Shown in pieces: positions 34,532 to 46,296 of a stretch of 64,000 bases of DNA. Origin of the DNA: Paragonimus skrjabini miyazakii. Its lineage: Eukaryota; Platyhelminthes; Trematoda; Plagiorchiida; Troglotrematidae. Under the pieces are notes generated by a model. It saw only the letters and a list, made by a program, of their open reading frames with translations, was not told the origin of the DNA and did no database searches. Both the position numbers and the translations under genes were made by a program. Every line of letters starts with the position of its first letter. Position 1 is the stretch's first letter. The stretch covers positions 61,195-125,194 of the forward strand of contig JTDE01001367.1 of NCBI GenBank assembly GCA_014338405.1. Direction: 5' to 3'.

Positions 34532-37248
34532 CTGACGCCTAGAAGTGATACTTCTGTTGCGGTCACTGACATAGTTATCACTACGCTAATCTCACAACTG
34601 AATAGACGAAAGGTGACCACCTTAGACGAACACGGAAAATGTGTACCACTGGTTAGTTTGAATTACCGCACGGAACTTGAGACTAAGGGAACTGTAATCT
34701 GCATACCTAAAAGAGTTTGGAGTTCAACTTTTGTCACCTCATCAATAAGATTATTGCTCATTCGAAAAACAAACTTTCTTAATATTCATACACATCGATA
34801 TAAACAAATATAACGACCTATTTTCCTTTCTATAGCCCCTCAGCCTGCTTTCCCAATGGATCTCCTACCTACAAGAAGATTAAGCCATGAGGAAGCGATA
34901 ACAAATGGAGAATGCTCTGTTTGTCTGGAAAAATATCATTCTGATGACGAAGTAATCACGCTAACGTGTTTCCACCTTTTCCACAGCAGATGCGCAAGGG
35001 GTTGGTTTAGCAAGGTAAGCGAGTTTAAATGCTACAACCAGCTTATTCTCAGCATTCTCTATCTGATGCTAGTGACTACTGTTGCATGCGGTTCTGCGGT
35101 CCAACAGCTTGGTTAAATTACCAACAACCCTCAGGGGTCCCGGTACTGACCTCAGGTTGCTGGCCAACATTTGTCAAGTGGGCAAGTGATTGTCTCGTAG
35201 CCCGTTGACTCAGAAAGGAGGAGCACAGTGTGTTGCATTCTAAAACAGTAGAATTGTGTTGTATATGACGGAACCAGAAGGCAGGCAGCTGGGTCGGTTG
35301 AAGAAACGGTGATCCGAACAGGTAGGGTGGTAAGACCTCGTCCAAAAGAACATAAACAAAGATACTGAAAACAGTGTAGTGCCATTAGCAAGGTGACCAA
35401 AGCTAGGCAGAAGAGACTGGTGTCTGAAACGTTACGGTGTTGTCCGGAAACTACGCAAGCACTTAAATGGACCCTGCTGAGACTGACCACGAAATTTTAA
35501 AGACAAAGCATTATGCAACAGTGATACATAGACGTTCTCGTCAAACGCGAAAGAATGTTTCGAGTGAATCGTGTTGCTCACTACCATCACTTCAGTCTGC
35601 TATATAAGTTGTAGACCCGTGATTTTGTAGCACTGTGCCTGAATTACTAAATTACCCGTCATTTTCACATATCAATTGGTAATCGCGTCAGCTTTGGATG
35701 AATAGATCTGTGTCAGTCGTTTAACATCTGGACACATGTTATGGTTGGTTTTTGATTGATATCACCAGCTGCGTGGAATCGTAATGTACCTAGCCTTCAG
35801 CGCGTTTTGATTGAGTGCCCGTCTAAAGTAGCTATTTTGCCTAGACTTGTTTATGAAAATAGACACGTTGTACCGTTATACACTTAAACTTTGTGAGAAC
35901 TACCTAGGTGGAAGCGTGCATACCTCAGACTGAACTACAGATTATCTTCCTTAAAACAAAGGCGATTGAAACCATGAAATCTCGTTTATCTGGTGCATGA
36001 TGTCAAACTTTGGAGGGAAACAGAATTTTAACTAAACAAATTAGAACCACAGCCCACAGGTAATTGTTTAATTTCAAAAATAAACACTTATTTAATAACA
36101 GGCTCTTCACAAGCCATACGTAAGCCTAAATGAGTCTGTATCCTACAGTGTCTCTATAAAGTTTTCGATCATTCCAATGATTTTTTTTCGTCTGTTAATA
36201 TTTTGAACCCCGTGATTTTTTACATCCAGACTCCACCTAACTGCTCCAATGCGGTGAGCTCAATGTGGATCATCCCACACTTGTCAGCTGAAACGTTAGT
36301 CACAGTGCAAACGTACACTTAATTGCTATCTGCGAAAGTAGACAGTCACACACAGTCTCCGGACACACGCAAGAAATTCTTGCTATAACCTACAGCAGTC
36401 TATGACAACAGCTAGAGGTTGTTGTGTTTTAACATAATAAAAGCACGAAAGTTGACTATCTCCACTGGATGAGCCCAGAAACAGGGAAGAAACTGACTAG
36501 AGCGGACTGCTGCTTTAAGAACGATCACCAGATTATTCGTGTCTAGAACTTCAAGATAAATTCAGCTAGAACGCATCTCTTGTTAAATGAGGTCAAGCTT
36601 TCGAAGAGCCTAATGGCTGCTACTCACAGAGCTTTTTCTCAAGCAAGCTTTCAAGTAAAACTAAGGCACATAATACACCACAGAATACAACACACTGAGA
36701 TGTTTAATATACGGACAACAAATAAACCATAAATAATGAGAAAGTAAACACCACTGTAATTACACATATGACAGTATATATATATATATATGGAAATATG
36801 AGAAAGCGTGTATTTACTTTGGAATACTCGCATTTACACCCGCGCATGTGGTAAACGTCCCTGGGTTCAGATTAGCCCAGAGCACCAATCACAGTTAAAG
36901 TACACCTGTGTATACTTATCACAACAGGTGGCTTGTAGGTTCATCTGTACAAATCTCACTTTGTAAAAGCCGGACATAATATGACCGGGGATAAATGAAT
37001 AATGTGGGACTTCACCCATACATTGCACCTAGCAAGATAGGAAGCATGAGTGACCACACAAGAATTGGTTTATCTACATTTGTAATGAATTTTCCAGGTA
37101 TCATACATTATTTATGTCAGGAGGGCTGGTAAAGTGTTTATGTTCTGATTGCAAGTCAGATTAGTAAACCATGCTTTTCATCGTTTTTTCCCTCTCTCAG
37201 TGGAACACCTGTCCTCTCTGTCGAATCAGACCATTTATGCCAGATTGA
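34532..37248 (+). CDS. RNF126-like: RNF126/RNF115-like RING-H2 E3 ubiquitin ligase, C-terminal exons
   Basis: Three exons join in phase 0. They are 34532-34612 (acceptor attactcacag, donor AAAG|gtgacc; contains SVAVTDIVITTLISQLN, like the RNF126 segment just before the RING), 34844-35014 (acceptor ctatagcccctcag, donor AGCAAG|gtaagc) and 37201-37248 (acceptor tttttccctctctcag, stop TGA). The RING-H2 ligands are all present: CSVC at the start of the domain, CFHLFHSRC, and TCPLC in the last exon, giving C3H2C3. Proteins of this family bind an E2 through the RING and transfer ubiquitin. They usually act in cytosolic quality control and endosomal sorting. The protein ends ten residues after the last zinc-binding Cys, shorter than human RNF126. 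The N-terminus is unresolved (see the exon at 32714). The 2.2-kb last intron contains a GC-richer block. Confidence 0.85.
35100..35500. other. GC-richer block within RING gene intron
   Basis: About 400 bases are visibly less AT-rich than the surrounding intron and have few stops on the minus strand (two overlapping frames). It may be an inserted repeat whose family I do not recognise. No TSD or terminal repeat was identified. Confidence 0.35.
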
Positions 37249-38204
37249 ACAATCTCCTGTCCCAGCTGGGAAGTCAACAATCCATTATGCCAAACATTTC
37301 GATTATCTGAGAATGAATCAATGTTTTGTACATTACAATATTTTGTTTACCTGTAAAAATCATGTGACCTGGTATGATATTGTCAGATTGATTTATGTAC
37401 ATAAGTATAAGCGGAATATGTATTGCAGACTGTGACAACGAATATTCTGGTTTGTCGAACCCCACTATCCTGTTTCCTTATTTTTTAATATAAATATACA
37501 TAAACCTTCAATTTGGTTTCGACCATCACAAGACATAAATAGAGTTCGGATGCAAATATCTAACAAACGGATTACCAGATTATTATAAGCGATCTTGCGA
37601 TCGCCGGTAATGCGTTGAATATTGGTCATCTAATTGATTTGGAAAAAAGCAGTTTGATGAGAGTTTCGGACTGCGTAGGGATGTTTGGCTTCAGGTCCCA
37701 TCGAAATTCTGAAAACTAAATAGACTGTTGTTAGGACCGATAGCCCCAGTCTCTATGGGTCATAGCGATTAGTCAAAAATCAATCATGATGACCTGTGTT
37801 GACCACTGGATAGATTGATTTGAACGGATCGAACGGTTTTCGTCAGTACTATGTGTCCTTCTTGTGTCTGTAAAAATGAAGCAATCCTTTAACAAAATTC
37901 TCTAAATGATAGCTTCCATTTCCTCTTTGACTAGTTGTGAATGTTCCTGCTTTGTCTAAATCTTCAGCACGAGCATATAACTGACCCATATCCCCATATA
38001 CTTGGCATGTAATCTGTTGCTTCAGATTCTTACTGACATCCGTCTATTTCTGTTTTTTTATGTCGCTTACCTAATATGAAGAAGTCTCCGAGTCTGGATT
38101 AGAATGTTAACAATAAGCAAATAATCAGCAGTTACAAATTATTTCGAAACTCAACGTGTATTTTTGAAAACCTGTCACAAAATTTAAGTTTGTTTTTCTT
38201 CCAG
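37249..38204. other. Non-coding stretch
   Basis: 3' flank of the RING gene. No canonical AATAAA was found close to the stop. A 23-nt minus-strand segment bounded by acceptor and donor (about 38070-38092) is probably chance. Confidence 0.35.
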
Positions 38205-38330
38205 AATGACTAATGATGAATATTACGACTTTGACTTTGTCTCGCTCGTCCTGAATATCATTCAAAGACTTCATGATGGAAAACCGAAAAATTATAATCG
38301 CCATTATTGTGTTACAAGTCACAGCACGAG
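38205..38330 (+). CDS. Candidate symmetric internal exon, unknown gene
   Basis: This 126-nt exon has a strong acceptor (gtttgtttttcttccag) and donor CACGAG|gtgatt. It has one leading base, 41 codons and two trailing bases. It encodes MTNDEYYDFDFVSLVLNIIQ followed by RLHDGKPKNYNRHYCVTSHS. Acidic/aromatic then basic, it is protein-like. No family was recognised. Its phase is compatible with the WD40-like exon near 40.95 kb, but that link is weak. Confidence 0.45.
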
Positions 38331-38811
38331 GTGATTAGGCAAACAGCTCACGACAGAGTTTGGTAACACTCGATGTTCACTGTGTCAATCAAACGATCAA
38401 CAGCTATGCGTGATGAGGTCATGATTCATGCAAGAGCACACGTGGTGGTTGCACCGGCTTATCGTCACGTGAACAGTTAACGAACGGTGAATCAAATACT
38501 CGCACACAAATGCACCGTTTTTTCAATTCACCTTATTTTTGCTTCACTGGTTGCACATTACCTGCGTGGGAGGCATGTTTTATCTTACGTTATTTAAGAC
38601 TACTCTTAGGAATTTGTATACGATTCACACATAGATACCAATAAACAGGTTTGTTAACGTGAGCACCGTAAACAAACATTGTAATTTGGATTACGCTCCC
38701 TCGTTTACGCACCTCAATTCGATCAGTTTATCTATTCGTCCATCTGCATAGACGGAGTGGGAAACAAATCCTAGCTGAATGACATTTAATTTATTTCGAT
38801 ACAGATGTCCA

Positions 38812-38970
38812 TGGTGCTGGTGACCGAGCAGATAAGAGCTTTGGATTGTAACACAATCGATTGCAGTTTTGATACCCTGTTCAGCCTAACGCCACTCGAT
38901 GAGTTCAAGCAAGAACAAAACCGGTTGTGATGTGTCGTTTTAGGGGTGAGCATCAAGAATCATTATGGAC
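38812..38970 (+). mobile_element. SINE, second family (tRNA Leu/Ser-like head)
   Basis: The head reads 'ggtgaccgagcagataagagc' like the 5' end and A box of a class II tRNA (Leu/Ser type). A degenerate B box follows ('gcagttttgataccc'). The tail ('gaacaaaaccggttgtgatgtgtcg', then 'ggtgagcatcaag') is shared with the copy at 47.34 kb. It is unrelated to the Sm-alpha-like family. Divergence between the two copies indicates old insertions. Confidence 0.65.
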
Positions 38971-40541
38971 CAACTTTACTTGATTGTCCAACCTGGGTTG
39001 ACTTACACATACAACGAGACCTATCGATCATGCATACGCAACATGCTCAGCACACAAGCGGGTAGACTAGTGAATCACACCCGAAGCTTACAACAGGTTT
39101 GTGTGAACTTAGTCGTAGAGGCCTGACAATATGTACTCCATCATCATCACCTTGAAGTAAATTGAATTTCAGTTGGTCTCTTCAGATGGTTCGAGTTCGC
39201 ATGGCGTCACGCCCAATCCGGTGTCTCTCCGTGAGACACGATACACCTGTAAGATTCTCGAATCAAATCCTGCAGCTATATGCAGTTTGCTACAATGTCC
39301 GCAAAGATAGTGGACAATTACTAAGCTTATCAAAAGTATAATCCGGTGAAAAGTTATTTCAGCTCGTCACCCTCAAAGTGCACCTGCTTCTATTGGGAGT
39401 CATTTCAAGTCAACCATCTCAAAGAAGATGGTTGTCTTTGTAAACACGTTATTCACAAATCTTGTCAATTTGCGATATTCTTCATGTTATTTCTTCAAGA
39501 CATACGATGAGGGCATGTCAAAATTGAATGAGTCTAGTCATGAACAAAATTGGAAAAGTTTTCAGTGCCCCGGGACGCATAAGTGTTTTAGCTTTGCCAA
39601 GTAAGGAATTCGTCTCCGGACAACGGGTATATAATTTGGGCAGTATGAAAAAAGGTGAAAATAAGAGGACAACACGGACCAAACATACAACACAGTAACT
39701 GATTCTCACCGTTTGACTACATATTTCCGAAGTCATCTTTCACGCTCTGCGTGATGCTGTGAATAGAACATGTCTCCTGAAGAGAAGCTCAATATCATGT
39801 TTGTCCTACTTTGCTCACTACTGGGTTTTTGATAACTCGGTTTGCAATCAGATAGGTTGGGGTACGCTCATCTACATTCTCTTAAACCTGAAGCCAAAAA
39901 ACGCGTGGAATAGCAAATACAGACAAACCCTACTCCAATGTGAACAAACCTGAAATTTTAGGCATACCGTATTAACAAACTGCCTTTGTTAAGTTCATCA
40001 TTCACAATAGGATAGACCTCGTCAACTAACAGAAAATATACTTCCCTGCATGCTCCCATGATAATCGGAAAATGCCAACCCTATATTCAGAAAAGGTGTT
40101 TACAGTCAAATTACTATACATGATTAAAGCAAGTCTCGTTCTATATATTGCAAGACATACGTGCAGATCTCGAGATTCTCATGTTTGAATCCACGTGTTC
40201 AAATGCGACGCCCATGTCGCGTGTGTGAACGTGACCACTGTCTAGTCGATTAGTGTTCCTCGCCGCCCGATAGATGTACATGTCACATCTCAAAGTAATT
40301 AGCCTATTTAGCGCGTGCTTGTCATGTCAGTGTCTGCGTGCATGCAGGTGCAGGGTAGTCTGAATCCATCACCACGTTCGCGTCACGGCTACCGTCACTA
40401 GTGTTATTAGGCAATAAATCGGCAGATCAAACAGCTCGCCCGGTCAACCAAAATTGGCTGTCCTATTTCGGCAACGTCTAGGTACAGTGAGAAGCCAAAC
40501 AGTCATAGCTAACTGATGAGTAGTCGGGGATTTGGTTAATT
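38971..40541. other. Non-coding stretch
   Basis: A small 9-bp perfect hairpin lies at 39411-39434. A 64-codon plus frame (39759-39953) shows no clean splice sites. No gene was called. Confidence 0.35.
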
Positions 40542-40788
40542 TCAAGTTGAATATCGTCCACAATTGATCGCAGCTGTCGCATTCCCATGGACATTCCAGT
40601 CGGCCCCTTTCGAAAAGAAGCACTAGACTCGAGTTTCGCTCTCATTAGAGCTCGTCAGTAGTGCATATCATCGCCACTGCCGGGACTTGAACCACGGCCA
40701 CGCTGTTCATGAGGCAACCGTGATTACCACTGCGCCATTGACCTCACATTAGGCACGACCGAATTATCATATGAGAACACTCAACCAC
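40542..40788 (-). mobile_element. Sm-alpha-like SINE, well preserved
   Basis: About 247 bp, read on the minus strand: a tRNA-like head with A box TGGCGCAGTGGTAA (complement of 40724-40737) and B box GGTTCAAGTCC (complement of 40683-40693), then a hammerhead ribozyme, then a tail ending in 'caattgtggacgatattcaa'. It is nearly identical over its whole length to the copy at 43466-43715. An internal Pol III promoter plus a ribozyme is the arrangement described for schistosome Sm-alpha repeats. It would be mobilised in trans by a LINE. Confidence 0.9.
40620..40664 (-). ncRNA. Hammerhead ribozyme in SINE copy 1
   Basis: Minus-strand elements: stem I GCACUA with UAGUGC (six Watson-Crick pairs), core CUGACGA, stem II GCUCU with AGAGC around AAUG, core GAAA, a tiny stem III (ACU with AGU around CG), and a cleavage site after GUC. 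The only core change from consensus is U to C at position 7, a position known to tolerate substitution. The very short stem III is characteristic of retroelement hammerheads, which often cleave as dimers. Confidence 0.88.
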
Positions 40789-40946
40789 TTTCGCTTGTGA
40801 GTACTTCTTATTTAAACTAGCTACAGAATTAGTGGCAAGATAATACACTACTGACAATCTCTAAAATGACAGAAACTAGATTGTGATACTTCTTTCGAAA
40901 CAGGCCATCTGGAATGTATATCTGAATACGAAAGCTGAGAACTACT

Positions 40947-41093
40947 ATGAGTATTGTTCAACTTGAATGTGTAAAATGTTCGTTTGTGAAGTGTGTTGTT
41001 CATTCTGAACATGCACTGAACCTACTGACATGTGGATTAGATGAATTAACCACCGTATGTGTGTGGCGAATTGGTGCTGACAAAACGGTTGAG
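40947..41093 (+). CDS. Candidate WD40-repeat-like exon
   Basis: Forty-nine codons run from an ATG to donor GTTGAG|gtaaac, phase 0. The peptide is Cys-rich (MSIVQLECVKCSFVKCVVHS), then reads ALNLLTCGLDELTTVCVWRI, which resembles a WD40 blade (L-LTCG-D---VW-I). The upstream boundary is uncertain: either this ATG, or a weak acceptor at ctactatgag. A phase-0 exon at 41803 can follow. Only one blade is visible, so family assignment is tentative. Confidence 0.4.
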
Positions 41094-41802
41094 GTAAACT
41101 AACTAGACACAAAACTGATATCAGCAAGTCACAAGATGTAGATAACAGTAAATAAAAATGGAACATTTTAGCCCTCAACTGAAAGAATAAGTGAAATGAA
41201 GGTTTAAGGTTCAATTGTTCGGAGGAACCTAAATTGCAGAAAACCTATTAATGAAACTGATTGTAAAAAATAGATACTTAACAGTGCAGTAAAACAAACG
41301 GTAAGAGACATTTGGAATGAAAGAGAAGGGACTGCAATTCACATCCAACCAACTAATGGTGAAGAACTTGCCAATAACACTTCATACTTTACAAAAATGT
41401 TTGGGAACCCAGTAAGAAAATACCATTAACTCAGCAAAGGAAAATAGAAAAGAATGGCATAGCTTGATAGATGGGACAATATGTTCATTGAATCAAGCAT
41501 TGATTGAAAAAAATAACATTGATTATGCAGTACGAAGGAAAACTCCTACACTACTCATGGGGATGTCGGCACGTTGAAAAATATGGCCTTCGATGTTTAA
41601 GTTAGAAACTGGAGTCGCGGATAAATCGAAGTTTAGGATGTGATGATTAGTTTTGATCAGGATTTATAAAGAATCTCATACATTCATGGTAAGATTCAGC
41701 GAAATCAATAACTTGAAGTTAAATTATCAAATCTGAACTCGGCAGAGCCAATATATGTAAGCGTTTTTATTGCTTCATACAGCATGTCCGCATAAATTAC
41801 AG

Positions 41803-41979
41803 CTTGCACGTAGTTATATATATAAAACTGAGCTTTCTTACTTGACCTTCTACTGTGAATGGAAAAAGCTGAATACAATTATGTACAGATTACAGCGGAG
41901 CAGAGCACTCAGCTTTTTATTTTCACAGAGGCTTAAGTGTGAGCTAACGGACATTACAGATAAAGAGTGCTCATCCTAA
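41803..41979 (+). CDS. Candidate terminal exon following WD40-like exon
   Basis: Acceptor catgtccgcataaattacag and a phase-0 start lead into 58 codons ending in TAA. The peptide is LARSYIYKTELSYLTFYCEW, then basic (YRLQRSRALSFLFSQRLKCE). Its phase fits the exon ending at 41093, separated by a 709-nt intron. No domain was recognised. Confidence 0.4.
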   Translation, partial: LARSYIYKTELSYLTFYCEWKKLNTIMYRLQRSRALSFLFSQRLKCELTDITDKECSS

Positions 41980-42268
41980 GAAGCTAACATCACAAATCAT
42001 ACTTTGTCAATGATGTTATATGTTACCGACAGGTACTATTGGGCACAGTAGCAAGATCCAAGACTTAGAGCTCAAGCGATGACATTGGCAGTAGTCCTCA
42101 ACGTCCAGAAGACCGGAAACACGCAACAACATTGGGAATCAGATGGTTCTGTGATTTAGGACTTTAATACGAGGAAGCTGATACCACACCATGGGTGATT
42201 GCTGATAAGTCTGCATGCTGCGCAACAGAAAATGTACGGTTGTGAGTGAACACTTCTTTTTCCAACAG

Positions 42269-42342
42269 GTATTCAACCCAGGTATCCCATGATCTTTGAC
42301 TGCAACAATAGTTTTGGGGGGATTTGCATACCGTTCCCTTAG
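42269..42342 (+). CDS. Possible short terminal exon
   Basis: A strong acceptor (acttctttttccaacag) is followed by two leading bases and 23 codons to TAG (IQPRYPMIFDCNNSFGGICI). It is short, has no partner exon, and could be chance. Confidence 0.25.
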
Positions 42343-43465
42343 TTTACTACTGAACAGTGGACTCCTCTTACAGTCAGGCTGTAGAGCAGTTATCTCTGTG
42401 TTTTCTTCACTGTAACTATCACCCGCATATGACTCGCAAACACTATCCGAAGTTTACCTTCACATCATAGCTGTGTGGCTGTTAATATATCGTGATTTCC
42501 TTGAAAGGGTGAGTTATAAATCCTCAAATGTCACAGATGGTAAGCTGTTGGTTGCTGGATAGTCCCTCATCGTAACGTATTTGCCTCCCAACAAGAGTGT
42601 GTTACAATTGCTAGGAGTTGTATTTATGTCTAAAACAGTTTGAATACATTTGACCTATATTTGAAATGGTGTTGAAGGTCTCAAAAAAAGTGGCTTCGCA
42701 CATCTGATAACAGGAACTAACCTTGAACACCTTTATCGATTTGCTTACCGTCAGCTTCCGTCCACCTTTGGCGTTTTAGCCTGCTTCATGCACTTAATTT
42801 GGCCATTCCTATGAAACAATTTTGGGACGACGAGTTTCTGTTTTGTGCAGTTTCGAGTAAACTCTTCAAGTCAAGAGTGGGATATTTTTTCCTCTGAATA
42901 ATGGTAGTATTTAATCATAGCTTCAGACCTGAATAGCGATAGTTGTGAAATCACAATGTACGCATCTAGCTGATCAGGCGAATTTCTCACTAATCATGTA
43001 TTTGGTTGTCATCCAGAGGGAACTCCGTTTGCATTTTTATTTGTAATCTGTGTCGATTTCAGCAGGTTAATTATACTAATGTATGTAGAAGATTTCTTTT
43101 TCAGAGTCAGCCATTACATTATATCCATCTTCCTTAACGTGCCTAATACCATATTTATAGTGACCAGCGGGATATGCTTATTATTACTCAACAAATCAAA
43201 ATGTACCGATTTCTTGGGCAAAAAGGATTCCTAGGTTTAAGTGTGTGACCTTTACTGAATAACAAACAGCTTCTTTTTGTGTATACTGATTTACTTGTTC
43301 CTATGGTATTAGTTACGTGGGTAGCACGACCAGGCGTTTATCTGAACGTATTCGTTAGCATCATGCAGCCTGGATCAGTAGCGGAGACACCAAGACAATT
43401 ACCAGCTTAATTGCTGCACATCTCGGTGATACACATCATACTGTCAACCTGAACTCCTCTTATCT
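42343..43465. other. Non-coding stretch
   Basis: An 86-codon T-rich, hydrophobic frame (about 42975-43234) is open on the plus strand but lacks firm splice sites. No gene was called. Confidence 0.3.
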
Positions 43466-43715
43466 TCAAGTTGGACATCATCCACAATTGATCGCAGCTG
43501 TCGCATTCCCATGGACATTCCAGTCGGCCCCTTTCGAACAGCAGAAGCACCAGACTCGAGTTTCGCTCTCAATAGAGCTCATCAGTAGTGCATATCATCG
43601 CCACTGCCGGGACTTGAACCACGGCCACGCTGTTCATGAGGCAACCGTGATTACCACTGCGCCATTGACCTCACATTAGGCACAACCGAATTATCATATG
43701 TGAACGCTCAACCAC
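43466..43715 (-). mobile_element. Sm-alpha-like SINE, best preserved copy
   Basis: About 250 bp, in the same orientation as copy 1, which lies 2.7 kb away, and differing from it at only a small number of positions. A box and B box are intact in the tRNA-like head. It contains a consensus hammerhead. The insertion is recent relative to the decayed copies in this window. Confidence 0.92.
43547..43591 (-). ncRNA. Hammerhead ribozyme in SINE copy 2 (consensus core)
   Basis: Minus strand: GCACUA, core CUGAUGA, stem II GCUCU with AGAGC around AUUG, core GAAA, stem III ACU/AGU with a two-base CG loop, GUC cleavage triplet, then UGGUGC, which closes stem I with six pairs including one U-G. All invariant core bases are present, so self-cleavage is plausible, most likely in a dimer or with stem I tertiary contacts. 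Confidence 0.93.
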
Positions 43716-46296
43716 CTATCAACCTCTTATCGTCCAACTTACCGAGTCATCGGCGGTCACTCAAAAGCTGTCAGATGCCGAGTTTTGGCTACAGCTGAAG
43801 CAATTGGAATTCGATTAAAATATCCACCCTTGTGCGCAAAAAAGCGCTTGGTTCAGACGTTGAAGTTGCTATGTCCAACCGCCCACACCATGACCGATCT
43901 AAGCGACATGGTTCCAGTTGCGTAACAACTGTGACGTAATCGTATCAAAACGTTCTCTCCGTGTGTGTCGATGACGTGTCTGACCTCACTTGAACTTGCT
44001 ACTTATTTTGTTGTTTGCTTCGCTCTGACAGTTGTGTTTCATATAAATTGTTATGTACTTAGCCTGATGTTGAATAATCGAAAACGAGAATGTTCACTAT
44101 ACTATTGTTTACTGATTCAGTAAATTACTGATAAAAAATTTCAAGCCAAACTTACTTTCGTTTTTTCCTATGTTTTAACGCAAGTAATAGATATATATTT
44201 TAGATTTGTCAATCAAAATAGGTGTCAATCTCACATTTGTTTTGTGAATCCGTGTGAAAAGGAAAAACACTTCCATTTTGCCTTTGAGTTTAGGTTAGAT
44301 AGATAAAATCTAAGTTCACTTATTTAGGTCCAAATCAGCACATTTTCTCTGGTGTCTGTTAACAACCTTCTGGTAGGTAGGAGGCCAATTTGTTCTCATT
44401 AATCTCAACATGCCAACAGTAAGAGATTATTTAGTATTGTGTTCTTGAAACTACATCAGGTCCGTTACAATTTACTGAAGAAGCGGTGAGCGAAAACTTA
44501 TGTTGTGGTACGAGTAAAAATATCATACCTCACACATTACCGTACACGATGCTTACTTTAATCCTGTGTTTTCTTACAAAGTACCATAAAAGCAAACCAC
44601 TTACTTTTCCAATACAATTAAGTTTAACGAAGTGACACACCGACCGCAGAGTTAAAATTTCAATTTGAGCAAGCTTACTGTGAGCTCTCAGAAACAAAAT
44701 ATTTTGATGAACCCTACGCCATTACATATTACCTATAGGACAAAGTCATAAAACTGTGTAACAAAATTGGTAACTACCTTCATGCTTCCCAGCAAAAACA
44801 TACCAGGAATGTTAGTAGGTTTTTGAACAAAACAGACAGATGATTACTACTGTACTGACCATCAACTGACTACATATTTCTGTATATTATTGAAAACACT
44901 GGCGAATTTCCCTCCAGTGTCCAATAATAAACATTTTGGGGTTAATTCCCCTAGGCTTGACGATGAACTTGTCGGACTATTCTATTTATAAACTTTTCTC
45001 CCAAGATCTTTACTCTCTGAAAAACACTGACTCACTGTAAAACCACGGCTGCTAGATCATCACACACGCGATGGTCAGCCAACGATAAGGTTTTCTGGAA
45101 CAACTCGTTACCGCATCCTCACAAGTTACCAGATGTGTAACTGCATGACTTGTCGCTTACCCTTGTGCTTGTTAGTTTTATCAATATGCTTGTTCAATAG
45201 GTTGACAGAACTTTTCTTCCCATACGTCTACTTTTCTTAACAATGACTATGTTATCTTGGAGAGTAGAGCATAAGGTTTCAAGCATTACCACTTCCACTG
45301 AATAGTATGAAGTTATCACTGAAATTGGAATTTCATCAAACTTTTGAATGCCGAAAATATTCAGTTTCTACTTTGTGTCACAGTACCTCTGATTTACCTG
45401 GATACAAGTGTGTTAAACAGTAAGCTAGTTTGTTTTTCATCTTTACTAAGAGAACAAGTCTCAGAAGTGTAAAGCAAGTGCAAGCTAAACAAGCCCGTCA
45501 TCGGTAGCCAGTGCGAAGTGCTCTAATTAAGATTGGTTGTCCCTTCCAGTTAGCTGGACCAATTGCGTTCTTGCCGTCATGTCCAAGAATCTAACTTGTA
45601 AATTCTAATGTACCAATGTTTTGCTTTTGCATGAAATGGAAAATCTTGTGCCTAACATGGAAACAGATATGTAAAAAGGTATAGATATTCCGCAGGACTG
45701 TCCCACAATTCGTCGTTATGTTTACATTGTCAGAACAGTACATTGATTGCAGTGTCTGTGTTGAAGTTATTACTTATCTCTGTAGATCTCAACCTTTATG
45801 TTGCCAAGTTATGACATGGCATTCCAAACCTTTTCAGCCCGATATCTCCTTGTCTGTTTAGTGGAAACATCATTTCCCCTTCGGTCCATACCCGTTAAGT
45901 GAGCATCACACTTTGAAGTCACCTAATACGCGTGTTGTGTATGTCATGTTTTGTTTTATATCACAACAAGTGTTAACATTTGTGGGTGTATATGTATGTA
46001 TGTATGTAAAAATGCATTTATATGTATGCCGTATACATGCCCAAAGATCATTTTGATCGACCAGATTATCTAAGTACTATTTGCTTATGTACATCAGGCG
46101 ACTTGTAGATATAAGCTTCAAGCATGGAAGCTTGTCCATACCATTTATGCACGGTTACGTAGTTCTGCATCCAACAGCATATATACACCCATATTCTGTT
46201 TTTTTACGGCCAGTTGTTTAATTTCAAATGTGAACTGATTCATAACATTTGTGTCGATCTCATCACACTGATTAACAAATTCGATTTTTCATTTAC
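43716..46296. other. Long non-coding stretch
   Basis: No firm gene. A (GTAT)n-like run lies near 45990-46005. A possible minus-strand exon ending in CACAAGG|gtaagc (about 45158-45226, basic: SSVNLLNKHIDKTNKHK) has a purine-rich acceptor and is not called. Confidence 0.3.

Noticed and set aside
36772..36792. TA microsatellite
   Set aside because: Simple repeat common in AT-rich DNA, with no further structure.
42975..43234. 86-codon hydrophobic open frame with apparent membrane helices and a possible 24-nt intron
   Set aside because: T-rich sequence gives hydrophobic codons by chance; the splice sites disagree with the open frame, and no motif is present.
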